A stretch of DNA of 64,000 bases from Bacilli bacterium. GTDB taxonomy: Bacteria > Bacillota_I > Bacilli_A > RF39 > UBA660. The position numbers and the translations under genes were made by a program. The notes under the pieces are model-generated. The model ran no database searches. It had not been told where the DNA came from and saw nothing but the letters and a program-made list of their open reading frames with translations. Of this stretch, positions 9,422-18,212 are shown in pieces. Every line of letters begins with the position of its first letter. Position 1 is the first letter of the stretch. The stretch lies in NCBI GenBank assembly GCA_017434825.1, contig JAFSGC010000007.1, positions 23,378 to 87,377 on the forward strand. Direction: 5' to 3'.

Positions 9422-10429
9422 TTAGTTAAACATCTTCTTGGCAGTTCTTAACATTTGAGCAGTATAACCATATTCATTATCATACCACGCAATTATTTTA
9501 ACTAATTGTTTTCCATCTGCTTCAACAATTGAAGTAGAAAGTCCATCAACTAGTGACCCAACTTTTTGTCCGACTACATCACATGATACAATTGGATCAA
9601 ATGTAATTTTTAAACTATCACTTTCATTTGCTTTAAATAAATTATTTATTTCTTCAATAGTTACATTACGAGTAAGTTCTAACGTTGTATCAACAACAGA
9701 ACCATCTGCTACAGGGACTCTAAATGCTATTCCATCCATTTTTCCTTTTAATGCAGGAATTACTAAACCAATTGCTTTTGCAGCACCAGTAGAAGCAGGA
9801 ACAATGTTTTCAGCACAAGCTCTACCACGACGTGAATTAATTCCTTTTTTATGAGTATTATCTAAATTAACTTGGTCAGATGTATAAGCATGAATTGTAC
9901 TCATGTATCCTTTAACAATTCCAATATTGTCATTAATTACTCTTAATAATGGAGCTAAACAATTTGTAGTACAACTTGCAGCACTTATTACCTTTGCATC
10001 CGCGGGAATAGTATTTTCATTTACTCCTGCTACGATTGTTGGCATTTCATCTTTACCTGGAGCAGATATTAAAACTTTCTTAGCTCCTGCAGTAATATGC
10101 TTCATAGCACCTTCCGTACTTGTAAATGCTCCTGTACATTCTAATACTAAATCAATATTTAATTCATTCCATGGAAGTTGAAGTGGGTCTGCTTGAGAAT
10201 ATACTTTTATTCTTTTGCTTCCAGCTATTACTAATTCATCTTTCTCATAACTAATTTTATCTTCATGAAATCTTCCATGAACTGTATCATATTTGATTAA
10301 ATAGGCAAATTCTTCTGCTGAAGCACCTAACGAATTGATTGCTACAATATCAAAATCTGTTGAAGTAATCATTTGTCTAAATGCTATTCTTCCTATTCTC
10401 CCAAAACCATTAATTGCTACTCTAATCAT
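9422..10429 (-). CDS. gap: Glyceraldehyde-3-phosphate dehydrogenase
   Basis: GapA oxidises glyceraldehyde-3-phosphate with NAD in the cytosol. The 335-residue product has the Rossmann start (INGFGRIGR), the catalytic cysteine in SAASCTTNCLAP, and the C-terminal WYDNEYGY signature. The ATG is preceded by TAGGAGGAG and lies inside the last 8 bases of the uridine kinase-like gene, so translation may be coupled. With pgk downstream it forms a small glycolytic operon. Confidence 0.98.
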   Translation of the reverse strand: MIRVAINGFGRIGRIAFRQMITSTDFDIVAINSLGASAEEFAYLIKYDTVHGRFHEDKISYEKDELVIAGSKRIKVYSQADPLQLPWNELNIDLVLECTGAFTSTEGAMKHITAGAKKVLISAPGKDEMPTIVAGVNENTIPADAKVISAASCTTNCLAPLLRVINDNIGIVKGYMSTIHAYTSDQVNLDNTHKKGINSRRGRACAENIVPASTGAAKAIGLVIPALKGKMDGIAFRVPVADGSVVDTTLELTRNVTIEEINNLFKANESDSLKITFDPIVSCDVVGQKVGSLVDGLSTSIVEADGKQLVKIIAWYDNEYGYTAQMLRTAKKMFN

Positions 10430-12068
10430 TGTCTCCTCCTATAAACTCTCTTAAGATTGAGTCTTTTGGTATAAATTCACTACTAATAGTGAAAAATTGT
10501 TTCATAAAACTTAATAATCTTCTTGCTTCATTATAGTATTCTGAATCACTAGGTACTGAGAAAAGAAGCGGTTCTACATATACCTTTAGTGCTCCTACTT
10601 CATATGCAAGTGATGTATTTATTATCTTATCTGCTTGATTAATAAATGGAATGATATATTTATTTTCTCCAGCTTTTACTTTTTTATTATGGGCAATTAC
10701 ACCTTCAGGACTAAATCCTCTGGTTCTAAAATCTCTTATTACCCTTCTTATTAATCTTAAATCTCCACACGAAATATAGTTGTGTTGATCCAAACATAAC
10801 GGAATATATGGACTTACATAAATCTTATATTTCATTGAATTAGGTATAATAGGTAATAATTCATCATTTATAGCATGTAACCCTTCGAATAAGATTATAC
10901 TATTTTCTTTTAACTTAAGTTTTTTACTTGATAATTCTTTTCTACCTGCTGCAAAGTTAAATTGTGGAAGAGTTATTTCTTCTCCGTTAAATAACTTAAC
11001 TACATCAGAGGCCAAATATTCTAAATCGATTGCTTGTAAACATTCAAAATCATATTCACCATTGTCATCTTTAGGCTTATAGTCATTATCATGGAAATAA
11101 TCATCAATAGAAATAACTATAGGATCTAATCCATATATTTCAAAATAATTACCTATTCTTTTAGTAACAGTTGTTTTTCCACTTGTAGATGGGCCAGCTA
11201 TCATAACACATTTAATATTACTATGATTAGATATATATTTAGCGGTATCGTTAATTTCAATGTTGAAATTTAATTCACACGATTTAATAAAATTTTGGAT
11301 TTTACCTTTGCAAATTTCATTATTAACATCTTTAATATATGGAACTTTCATTGTTTGTAACCATTCTTTACCTCTTTCGTAAGAATCGATTACGCCTTTA
11401 TAGTTAACATATTCTGGGATATTTCCATTATCGTGATAACTCGGATAATTTATAGCTACTAAGTTTTTGCCTAAATAACGAATTTCATATTTATCAATTA
11501 CTCCAGTAGAATGTGGCATTTCACAATAATAATAGTTAATCAAATCATCTAAACGATACAAATCGATTGTAGGATCTACTATGTTACGAACGTTTTCTGT
11601 TTTAACATGATTTCCTAGTTCTTCATAATATGAGACCCCATCTGCATTCTTAACTATTAATTTTTCAATCGGCATATCATTAGATACAATTGTAGCCATA
11701 GACTTTCTAATTAATGTAATATCATCATTTGTTAAATATTTATCATACTTTAGTGCTGCAATAATACCCTTTGGTAAACTATAAGAAAACTCCACTTTAA
11801 TATTTGGAAACACTTTTTTTACTGCGTATTCAAAAGTCATTTTAATTCCTGCAGTATATATTCTATTTCCTGTAGTACTTGTAATATCTAAAAATCTTAT
11901 TTTTTGACTCTTTTCAGCACGATCACTTAAAGAAACAATTTTATTATTTACCATTACACCTAAAATATGATGAGGTGCATTAAACTGCTTACTCATTTCA
12001 TAATAAGTAGTATATTTTGGGTATAATTTCTTTGTTCCATCATTAAATGTAATTTCAATCTCGCTCAT
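10422..12068 (-). CDS. Uridine kinase-like P-loop kinase with N-terminal TGS and threonyl-synthetase-like domains
   Basis: This 548-residue protein belongs to the large uridine kinase-like family found in many Clostridia and Bacilli. An N-terminal TGS-like segment (EIEITFNDGTKKLYP) is followed by a region resembling the second domain of threonyl-tRNA synthetase. Then comes a phosphoribulokinase/uridine kinase domain with Walker A GPSTSGKTTVTKR at about residues 290-302 and the downstream ISIDDYF and LFEGLHAIND motifs. The substrate is not proven by sequence. Start is the ATG at 12068 after AAGGGGA; a GTG one codon upstream is possible. It runs into gap with an 8-base overlap. Confidence 0.85.
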   Translation of the reverse strand: MSEIEITFNDGTKKLYPKYTTYYEMSKQFNAPHHILGVMVNNKIVSLSDRAEKSQKIRFLDITSTTGNRIYTAGIKMTFEYAVKKVFPNIKVEFSYSLPKGIIAALKYDKYLTNDDITLIRKSMATIVSNDMPIEKLIVKNADGVSYYEELGNHVKTENVRNIVDPTIDLYRLDDLINYYYCEMPHSTGVIDKYEIRYLGKNLVAINYPSYHDNGNIPEYVNYKGVIDSYERGKEWLQTMKVPYIKDVNNEICKGKIQNFIKSCELNFNIEINDTAKYISNHSNIKCVMIAGPSTSGKTTVTKRIGNYFEIYGLDPIVISIDDYFHDNDYKPKDDNGEYDFECLQAIDLEYLASDVVKLFNGEEITLPQFNFAAGRKELSSKKLKLKENSIILFEGLHAINDELLPIIPNSMKYKIYVSPYIPLCLDQHNYISCGDLRLIRRVIRDFRTRGFSPEGVIAHNKKVKAGENKYIIPFINQADKIINTSLAYEVGALKVYVEPLLFSVPSDSEYYNEARRLLSFMKQFFTISSEFIPKDSILREFIGGDND

Positions 12069-12177
12069 CACTAGATCCCCTTATCTTAGAAAATTATATC
12101 ATAAAAAATAATTTTTTAATACAAATTATGAATAAAACACTTTGAATAATTCTATTATATTGATAGGAGAAAAAAAT

Positions 12178-12747
12178 ATGAACATTGTACCTATGGTATT
12201 AGATTGTAGTGAAAGTAAAGAGATAGCTTGTGACTTATACTCACTGCTTTTAAAAAATAGAATTATATTTTTAACTGGGGAAATAAATGATGTTAACGCT
12301 AATAGTGTAATTGGACAATTGCTATATCTAGATAGTCAAAATAATAATGATATCTATTTATATATTAACAGTCCTGGAGGCAGCGTAACTGCAGGACTTG
12401 GGATATATGACACAATGCACTATATCAAAAGTAATGTTATTACAATTGGTCTAGGTATGTGTGCAAGTATGGGCGCATTTTTACTTTCAAGTGGAAACAA
12501 AAGATGCGCTTTACCTAACTGTGAAATAATGATTCATGAACCTCTTGGAGGAGCGTCCGGTCAAGCATCAGATATTAAAATACTTAGCGATAGAATATTG
12601 AAGGTCAAAAAGAAAATAAATAAAATATTAGCAAAAAACACGAAGAAAAGTATTCAACGAATTGAAAAAGATACTTTAAAAGATAATTATATGGATGCTG
12701 ATGAAGCTTTAAGCTATGGACTAATTGATGAAATAATAAAAAAATAA
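12178..12747 (+). CDS. clpP: ClpP-family ATP-dependent protease proteolytic subunit
   Basis: ClpP forms the tetradecameric proteolytic barrel used by ClpX or ClpC. From the ATG at 12178, with ATAGGAG nine bases upstream, the product is 189 residues. The catalytic serine is in CASMGAFLL, the histidine in EIMIHEPLGG, and the aspartate fits LKDNYMDADEA, so the triad looks intact. INSPGGSVTAG forms the oxyanion loop. Upstream in-frame codons extend it 12 residues without a ribosome site. It is the only plus-strand gene in the left arm, divergent from the uridine kinase-like gene. Whether it is the housekeeping or an accessory ClpP cannot be told. Confidence 0.93.
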   Translation: MNIVPMVLDCSESKEIACDLYSLLLKNRIIFLTGEINDVNANSVIGQLLYLDSQNNNDIYLYINSPGGSVTAGLGIYDTMHYIKSNVITIGLGMCASMGAFLLSSGNKRCALPNCEIMIHEPLGGASGQASDIKILSDRILKVKKKINKILAKNTKKSIQRIEKDTLKDNYMDADEALSYGLIDEIIKK

Positions 12748-12766
12748 GAATCAATCGATTCTTATT
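12736..12766. terminator. Bidirectional terminator between clpP and divIC
   Basis: A perfect 10-bp stem (AATAAGAATC with GATTCTTATT, 12743-12766) holds or touches both convergent stop codons. The A-rich tract on the left gives a U run for the minus-strand transcript; the plus-strand tail is weaker. Confidence 0.75.
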
Positions 12767-13041
12767 ATTATTTCACCTTCGGAAGAATAAAGATATTTTT
12801 CTTTTGCATATCTTGCGATATAATTTGGATCTTGCATTTTAGTGACTTCACTTTCAAGGATTTCTTGCTCATCAAGCAAACTTTGATACTCACTTGTTAA
12901 TAAAATGGTATTTTTTTTATTTTCCATTATTTTCATGAAATCAGTGTAAAGTGTTCCAACTAAAGAAATTAACAATGCAACAATTGTTACCGAAATAAAA
13001 ACTAATCTCTTCTTTTCTTTTCTAGTTTTTCGCTTAGTCAC
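12751..13041 (-). CDS. divIC: Septum formation initiator DivIC/FtsB-like protein
   Basis: This is a small bitopic division protein that partners FtsL and DivIB at the septum. The 96-residue product has a basic cytoplasmic start, one membrane segment at about residues 13-31, and a short extracytoplasmic coiled coil. The DivIC signature DPNYIARYAKEKYLYSSEGE lies at the C-terminus. It starts at a GTG after a GGTGGGG site. It follows yabP and yabQ, exactly the Bacillus subtilis order, which supports the assignment. Confidence 0.9.
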   Translation of the reverse strand: MTKRKTRKEKKRLVFISVTIVALLISLVGTLYTDFMKIMENKKNTILLTSEYQSLLDEQEILESEVTKMQDPNYIARYAKEKYLYSSEGEIIIRID

Positions 13042-13067
13042 TTTTGCCCCACCTTATATATCTCATA

Positions 13068-13385
13068 TTAAGATTTCAAATGTATTCTGTCAATTAGTTT
13101 TTGTTTAATTGTCAAAATTTTTACACAACTTTTCAATTTGTATCCAAGGTAAAATCCGATACCAAAAGCTAGTAAATAATATAAATGGAATATGCCATTA
13201 TTTATTTTATAAATTAGAATTAAATATAAAATAGTAAAATCTAGGGAAAATAATGATGTTAATAACACTTTTACTAGAATTGTTTCATTCTTGATAAAAA
13301 AATAATTTAATATAACTACCCAAAATACTATAAAACCATATACTAGATTAATGCTTAACATTGCCAGTTGCATTAATGATGTCAT
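13068..13385 (-). CDS. yabQ: Spore cortex protein YabQ
   Basis: YabQ is a sporulation membrane protein needed for cortex formation in Bacillus subtilis. The 105-residue product has three or four hydrophobic segments, with FWVVILNYF near residue 25 and FGIGFYLGYKL near residue 80. Sequence identity to the family is weak by eye. The call rests mainly on size, topology and position between yabP and divIC. Its ATG overlaps the yabP stop by 4 bases. Confidence 0.8.
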   Translation of the reverse strand: MTSLMQLAMLSINLVYGFIVFWVVILNYFFIKNETILVKVLLTSLFSLDFTILYLILIYKINNGIFHLYYLLAFGIGFYLGYKLKSCVKILTIKQKLIDRIHLKS

Positions 13386-13663
13386 TTAAATAGTTTCGCT
13401 AATATACTTTCGTCTTTCTTTTTACCAAGTTTTTCGATGTAATTAAAACCACTTACTTTGCCCTTAATTCTTATTGCTCCATCTTGAGTATCTAAAGAAA
13501 GCAGCTCTAGTCCATCGCCTTTAATATGTACTGGTCCCATGTTCGTTTCAAGTATAAATTCTGTGCTATCAAAACTAACAATTTTTGCTACGCCAGTTAA
13601 AGATAAAATGCTTCGATCAATCATTTTTAATTCGTGAGATACTGGATTTATTTTTTCGTTCAT
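13382..13663 (-). CDS. yabP: Sporulation protein YabP
   Basis: YabP is a small spore-cortex and coat-assembly protein of the YabP/YqfC family. The 93-residue product shows the family pattern: HELKMIDRSILSLTGVAKI, a central FDSTEFILETNMGPVHIKG strand region, and GLELLSLDTQDGAIRIKGKV. A GGAGG lies before the ATG. It begins the yabP-yabQ-divIC cluster. It is probably expressed in the mother cell, but I see no clear sigma-E promoter. Confidence 0.88.
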   Translation of the reverse strand: MNEKINPVSHELKMIDRSILSLTGVAKIVSFDSTEFILETNMGPVHIKGDGLELLSLDTQDGAIRIKGKVSGFNYIEKLGKKKDESILAKLFK

Positions 13664-13710
13664 AACGAACCTCCATTTAAATATATGAAAGTGAAATAAT
13701 TTTATACATT

Positions 13711-13731
13711 AAAAAAAGCGATTGCTCGCTT
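13711..13731 (-). terminator. Terminator of the 305-residue hypothetical gene
   Basis: On the minus strand AAGCGA pairs with TCGCTT around a GCAA tetraloop, followed by a U run. The same hairpin recurs at 14709-14730. Confidence 0.8.
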
Positions 13732-13737
13732 ATTTGT

Positions 13738-14655
13738 TTAGATTTTTATAACTTCAACCATTAATATTTTATCTAATAAATAATAACCCAATTTAATTTC
13801 GTACTCATTTGATTTTACTCCAGAAAGCCAATGATAATCCCGAATTCCTAAATAATCAATAGAGTACTTTTCTTCAGATGTTTGATAAGAAGATAAATCG
13901 TTTACAAGAGTTGCTACATATTGTTCATATTGAGCTTTAGAAAAATCATAAACATAAAACTCAGCTCGTCTAGAGCTAATATCCTTAATAATAATATTGT
14001 CACTCTCAATCGTAGGGACGTCTTTTAATATTTCATCTTTAGGCCATTTATTCATCCTTAAATCGTTTGCTTTTCGTACAAAAGACTTTTCTGATTCGTT
14101 ATAGTCAAAAATCACATTATAAATTTTTCCTTTTTCATCTACTATGTAGAAAGAAATTTCTTTTGGTGCCATATAACTAACTTGCTCTTTAGTAGGCATC
14201 ATTTCAAATCCTAAGTCATAAAAGTTGTCATTATCTAAATATAGAAGTTTACCTATTGGTTCTTCTACATATTCTTTACTTGATATTAGTGTAATAAATC
14301 TAGTTTTTAAACCAATTAAATAGTCATGAACAGCTGTACTTTCTTCATGTTCTGACTTATAATATTTTTCATATTCTTGTCTAAAGTCTTTAAACGGATC
14401 ATATTCTTCCGTTTCACGATTAAATGTTGATGCATATGTCACATTCACATCGAAAATACTATAAATAGAATTATTTTCGAATCTTAATACTACTTCTTGT
14501 CCAGTATCTACAATCTCAACGTGAAAATCAGTCATATCTAGAACAGGCTTTGCAGTAATTTGTTTATATATGCTTAATATTAAAACCGTACCAACTAAAA
14601 TTAATAAACTTATTACCAAATAATTCCTGAAATCTTTTCTTTTGGTCTTTTTCAT
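13738..14655 (-). CDS. Hypothetical membrane-anchored extracytoplasmic protein
   Basis: I do not recognise this 305-residue protein. It has a basic start, one membrane segment at about residues 12-33 (YLVISLLILVGTVLILSIY), and then about 270 residues of mixed, charged, probably extracytoplasmic sequence without repeats or cysteines. An AGAGGTGA lies before the ATG at 14655. It is a single-gene unit between spoVG and yabP, flanked by near-identical terminators. A role in the envelope or in sporulation is suggested only by the neighbours. Confidence 0.75.
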   Translation of the reverse strand: MKKTKRKDFRNYLVISLLILVGTVLILSIYKQITAKPVLDMTDFHVEIVDTGQEVVLRFENNSIYSIFDVNVTYASTFNRETEEYDPFKDFRQEYEKYYKSEHEESTAVHDYLIGLKTRFITLISSKEYVEEPIGKLLYLDNDNFYDLGFEMMPTKEQVSYMAPKEISFYIVDEKGKIYNVIFDYNESEKSFVRKANDLRMNKWPKDEILKDVPTIESDNIIIKDISSRRAEFYVYDFSKAQYEQYVATLVNDLSSYQTSEEKYSIDYLGIRDYHWLSGVKSNEYEIKLGYYLLDKILMVEVIKI

Positions 14656-14708
14656 ATAATTTCACCTCTAAATCAATTTCATTATATCATTAAGCTAATA
14701 GATCGCAA

Positions 14709-14730
14709 ATAAAAAAGCGATTGCTCGCTT
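14709..14730 (-). terminator. Terminator of spoVG
   Basis: It is the same AAGCGA-GCAA-TCGCTT hairpin with U tail as at 13711-13731. The spoVG stop codon overlaps the base of the stem. Confidence 0.8.
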
Positions 14731-15001
14731 ATTCTTCTTCAACATTTGTTGGATTATTATATTCTTCCAAAATTTTATCTTCAAATAATTTTCTAGTTTC
14801 AGCATTAATTGGATGAGCAATATCTTCATAACGATCATCAGCAACTTTGCGACTAGGCATTGCTATAAATAGCTTTTCGTCTCCTTCAATAATACGGATA
14901 TTTCTAACAACAAAACAATCATCAATTGTAACTGTTGCATATCCTTTCATACGAGATCCTTCTCTTTCAGTTTTGTGAACTTTTACAGATGTAATTTCCA
15001 T
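14729..15001 (-). CDS. spoVG: Regulatory protein SpoVG
   Basis: SpoVG is a small nucleic-acid-binding regulator linked to sporulation, division and virulence in Bacillota. The 90-residue product begins MEITSVKVHKTEREGSRMKG and contains the core VVRNIRIIEGDEKLFIAMPS and DIAHPINAETRKLFEDKIL. The ATG at 15001 is 8 bases after AGGAG. A GTG three codons upstream abuts the ribosome site and is unlikely. It lies downstream of veg, as in Bacillus subtilis, although purR, yabJ and sspF are absent. Confidence 0.96.
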   Translation of the reverse strand: MEITSVKVHKTEREGSRMKGYATVTIDDCFVVRNIRIIEGDEKLFIAMPSRKVADDRYEDIAHPINAETRKLFEDKILEEYNNPTNVEEE

Positions 15002-15075
15002 ATACCTCACTCCTTCTTGTTATCTATCCACAATTATATTTTATCTTATTTAATATGCATTTTCAAGATGTATTA

Positions 15076-15288
15076 TCATAAAAATTTCACATTAATATCC
15101 TTTGTAATCACGTCCCGATAAGTAAAACTTTTTTCATTTCCTTCATACATGATTGTAAAGATATTTGGATATATTTTATAAATAACCCCCTCATATCTTT
15201 CTACTTTATTTCGAAGTCCATAAACAGTTACTCTAACCTTATGACCTATTTTAGTTTGTAGGTCTTTTTTTATTAGTTCTATATTCAT
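15076..15288 (-). CDS. veg: Veg protein (DUF1021)
   Basis: Veg is a small protein that stimulates biofilm matrix expression in Bacillus subtilis. The 70-residue product has the family pattern: LIKKDLQTKIGHKVRVT, a basic stretch, RYEGVIYKIYPNIFTIMYEG and SFTYRDVITKDINVKF. The ATG overlaps the yabG stop by 4 bases, so both are probably translated from one message. The position between yabG and spoVG is the conserved one. Confidence 0.92.
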   Translation of the reverse strand: MNIELIKKDLQTKIGHKVRVTVYGLRNKVERYEGVIYKIYPNIFTIMYEGNEKSFTYRDVITKDINVKFL

Positions 15289-16049
15289 CTAGGAAACCCC
15301 ACGTACATTAAACCGTTTGTAATTATTCCTCCGATACCATCAGAACCATACTTAGTTTGTTCTAAAATATTAACTATATCAATTGGTAGATTTCTTTTGG
15401 TTAAAGCAATACTTATAGCAATTATCGCAGGGTCTAAAGCATGAATATTTACCCGCTTAGGACTTGAGGCAAAGTTTGCTCCTGCTTTTATTAACTCTTC
15501 ATAATCACTTTGGCACGCTCCAGCTATTATAACTAGTTTCTCCTGGCTTTTTTCATATTTCCTAGCGGCTCTAATTGCTTTTGCAAAATTTTTAGAATTC
15601 TTATAGCTATTGACATCTTCCTTAGCACCTTTTTTCTTATAATATGCATCATGTCCTGTAATAATTACGATATCTGGGCGGTATTCATTTAATAACGGAA
15701 TTATTTGGTTAGCTATTTCTTCTTCATTAATTTTTTTACCAATTGCATAAACGCCGTTTTCTTTGTAAAACTTTAGGCACTTATCTAAATATTCACTATC
15801 TCCATCTATATGAAGGATTTTTCCAGGCAGATAAAAATATTCTTCACGATTGTCCGTTTCACTTTTTAAAAATTTAAAGTCATCTTTGGCTTCATTAACT
15901 TTTTTTAAATCATTTATTTTACTGTCAGCATATAATCTTACATATACTCCTTTTAAATAAACTGTATCATCTGTAATACTAAGCACTTTAAAAACTGTGT
16001 CATTGTTATATGACTTTCTAGTTACGTAGTCTCCAACTTCAATATTCAA
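15285..16049 (-). CDS. yabG: Sporulation-specific protease YabG
   Basis: YabG is a mother-cell cysteine protease that trims spore coat proteins. The 254-residue product contains KILHIDGDSEYLDKCLKFY and RPDIVIITGHDAYYKKKG, both typical of the family. I chose the TTG at 16049 because the resulting MNIEVGDYVTRKSY aligns with the Bacillus subtilis beginning (MQFQIGDMVARKSY) and GGTGAT lies just upstream. GTG codons at 16058-16061 would add a few residues. It sits between rsmA and veg, as in Bacillus. Confidence 0.94.
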   Translation of the reverse strand: MNIEVGDYVTRKSYNNDTVFKVLSITDDTVYLKGVYVRLYADSKINDLKKVNEAKDDFKFLKSETDNREEYFYLPGKILHIDGDSEYLDKCLKFYKENGVYAIGKKINEEEIANQIIPLLNEYRPDIVIITGHDAYYKKKGAKEDVNSYKNSKNFAKAIRAARKYEKSQEKLVIIAGACQSDYEELIKAGANFASSPKRVNIHALDPAIIAISIALTKRNLPIDIVNILEQTKYGSDGIGGIITNGLMYVGFPR

Positions 16050-16091
16050 ATGTATCACCACTTAAATATACGCAAAATTTATTATTTTATG

Positions 16092-16118
16092 AAAAAAGAG
16101 CAATTACTAATTGCTCTT
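16092..16118 (-). terminator. Terminator of rsmA
   Basis: On the minus strand a perfect 10-bp stem (AAGAGCAATT with AATTGCTCTT) with a 3-base loop is followed by a U run. Confidence 0.85.
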
Positions 16119-16889
16119 ACTTAGTTTAGTATAAATTTCAATAAATACTTCTTGATTAATTTCTTCGGCTCTTATAGTTTCAGGCATATTATATTTTTCT
16201 AATACTTCTTTAACTTTATCCCAATTATAGCCTCTTAAATTGTTATGTAATGTTTTTCTTTTTAACTTAAAAGCTTCTTTTAAGAAATTAAAATATTTCT
16301 TTTCATTTAAATTATATTTGATATCTTTCTTTACTAATTTAATAACTGCGCTATCTACTTTAGGAGCAGGATTAAAGCAATCACGTGGAACGAAGATTTC
16401 ACTACTAACTTCATAGTAATAATCAAGATACAATGTCATATACCCGTAGTCTTTGCTTCCTGGTTTAGCGCTTAAACGATCGGCGACTTCTTTTTGAACC
16501 ATAAATACCATTTCTTGGGCATTAATATTAGACTCGATTAAATGCTCTAGTATTGGACTAGTGATATAGTAAGGCAAATTTCCAATTATAAAAAGGTTTT
16601 TATATTGATAATCCTTTATTATTTGTTTTAAGTCTACCTGTAAGATATCTTGATATAAGATATGACACTTATCATTTTGATATTTATTTAATATTGGAAC
16701 CATATCCGTATCTATTTCAATACATAAAAGACTACTATCTTTTTTTACTAAATGTTTTGTTAAAGCTCCTCTTCCTGGGCCTATTTCAATAATTAAATCA
16801 TCTTTTGTTGCATAAAATAAAGATACTATTTGATTAATAATAGTATCGTTTATTAAAAAATTTTGTCCTAATGATTTTTTTGCTTTCAT
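16107..16889 (-). CDS. rsmA: 16S rRNA dimethyladenosine methyltransferase RsmA (KsgA)
   Basis: RsmA dimethylates two adjacent adenines in helix 45 of 16S rRNA during 30S maturation. The 260-residue product shows KKSLGQNFL at the N-terminus, the SAM-binding IEIGPGRGALTKHL, and the catalytic NLPYYITSPILEHL at about residue 105. The ATG at 16889 overlaps the end of the upstream 3D-domain gene. A TTG four codons earlier is less likely. RNase M5 (rnmV), usually just upstream in Bacillus, is not here. Confidence 0.97.
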   Translation of the reverse strand: MKAKKSLGQNFLINDTIINQIVSLFYATKDDLIIEIGPGRGALTKHLVKKDSSLLCIEIDTDMVPILNKYQNDKCHILYQDILQVDLKQIIKDYQYKNLFIIGNLPYYITSPILEHLIESNINAQEMVFMVQKEVADRLSAKPGSKDYGYMTLYLDYYYEVSSEIFVPRDCFNPAPKVDSAVIKLVKKDIKYNLNEKKYFNFLKEAFKLKRKTLHNNLRGYNWDKVKEVLEKYNMPETIRAEEINQEVFIEIYTKLSKSN

Positions 16890-16890
16890 A

Positions 16891-17418
16891 TTACCAACCA
16901 ACTCTTAGGACATCATACGTAATTGTACTTCTTCCTACAGTTTTGATAGCGTACTCTTCACTTTCTGATAAAAAGTCAATGGCATTACCAAGAACTCCAC
17001 GGTCCATGACTACTGCAATAACTGGTTTATCAGATATTCTACTTGAATTAAATCTTATTATGGTTCCACATGGTAAATTGACACTTGAAGCAACAATATT
17101 TACTTCACCATAATCCTCATCAGGATAAGTAATTGTACCATCTTTAATATTATAATTACTATTACATGCTAAATGCCCAGTACAAGCAGGACAATTATAT
17201 ACATACCCAGTTAAATCTCCTGTATATGTATCTTTTGCTCCATATAAAGCATCATAATTAAATTCATTTATCTTAAGTGCCATCGTAGACACATTTACTG
17301 CTTTATTTAAATTATTATTATTTACTTTAGTTTCAAACATATTATTATTCGAAGAGCAAATAACTACAACAAATATTAATATGAAAGACTTTATTATCTT
17401 AAAAAAATAATTTTTCAT
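16891..17418 (-). CDS. Secreted 3D-domain protein (YabE/Rpf2-like)
   Basis: The 175-residue product has an N-terminal signal or anchor (FFKIIKSFILIFVVVI) and a C-terminal 3D domain. The domain shows YGEVNIVASS, LPCGTIIRF, AVVMDRG and the NAIDFLSESEEYA helix, giving the aspartates for which it is named. Such domains occur in cell-wall lytic proteins related to Rpf/YabE. The CPACTGHLAC cluster may form a disulfide or metal site. It lacks the DUF348 and G5 repeats of YabE, but it occupies the yabE place between tatD and rsmA. Confidence 0.85.
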   Translation of the reverse strand: MKNYFFKIIKSFILIFVVVICSSNNNMFETKVNNNNLNKAVNVSTMALKINEFNYDALYGAKDTYTGDLTGYVYNCPACTGHLACNSNYNIKDGTITYPDEDYGEVNIVASSVNLPCGTIIRFNSSRISDKPVIAVVMDRGVLGNAIDFLSESEEYAIKTVGRSTITYDVLRVGW

Positions 17419-17456
17419 ATAACCTCATAATCAAATACGATGAAATTATAGCACCA

Positions 17457-18212
17457 TTAAATGAACTTGTCAAAAATTGACTTAATATTTGCATTGGTAA
17501 TTTCTGAGAGTTCTTCCTTTGAGATGTCTAAATACTCACTTAAGAAGTTTGCTATATGAATAATATTTCCCGGGAAATTTTTCTTTCCACGTAAAGGTTC
17601 GGGAGTTAAATAAGGACTATCAGTTTCTAAAATGAAATGATTCATTCCAAGCGATTTGACCACTTCTTTAATATGAGCATTTTTAAATGTAACTACTCCA
17701 TTAATACCTAGTTTATAACCAAGACCTATGTATATTTGAGCGACCTCTACAGAGCCCGAAAAGGAATGAATCACACCTTTTAGATTGTACTGTTTTAAAA
17801 TATCTATTGTATCTTGGGTTGCTTCCCTACTATGAATTACGACTGGCATATTATATTTTTGAGCAAGGTCTAACTGTTTACGAAATAACTTTATTTGTTT
17901 CTCTTTATCATATCCATCATAGTGATAATCTAATCCGATTTCTCCAATTGCTAAAGTTTTACGATTATCAAGATGCTTCTCAATAAACAATAAGTCTTCT
18001 TCAGTATAATTATTTACTGACTCTGGATGAATCCCAAGAGTTATATACATATTTTCATGAGTTTCCGCTAAATTTAATAGTTCTACGTTAGTTTTATGAT
18101 CTACTCCAGAACAAATAACTTTTGAAATTCCTAAAACTGAAGATTCCTTTAAGACTGACGAAATGTCATCATAATACTCGCTATACACATGAGCGTGAGT
18201 ATCAATAAACAT
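17457..18212 (-). CDS. tatD: TatD-family metal-dependent deoxyribonuclease
   Basis: This is a TIM-barrel nuclease of the TatD/YcfH family, probably a 3'-5' exonuclease. The 251-residue product has the metal-binding DTHAHVYSE at the start, GEIGLDYHY near residue 92, PVVIHSREA, HSFSGS and the C-terminal LETDSPYLTPEP. Its ATG overlaps the metG stop by one base, the metG-tatD order known from Bacillus. A perfect Noc-type site lies within the gene at 17565-17578. Confidence 0.95.
   Translation of the reverse strand: MFIDTHAHVYSEYYDDISSVLKESSVLGISKVICSGVDHKTNVELLNLAETHENMYITLGIHPESVNNYTEEDLLFIEKHLDNRKTLAIGEIGLDYHYDGYDKEKQIKLFRKQLDLAQKYNMPVVIHSREATQDTIDILKQYNLKGVIHSFSGSVEVAQIYIGLGYKLGINGVVTFKNAHIKEVVKSLGMNHFILETDSPYLTPEPLRGKKNFPGNIIHIANFLSEYLDISKEELSEITNANIKSIFDKFI
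17565..17578. promoter_or_regulatory. Noc-binding-site match (NBS)
   Basis: ATTTCCCGGGAAAT is a perfect match to the 14-bp palindrome bound by Bacillus subtilis Noc. It lies inside tatD, where it encodes part of NFPGN, and GGG/CCC runs are rare in this genome. A Noc-type protein is encoded at 46.0 kb. Confidence 0.8.
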
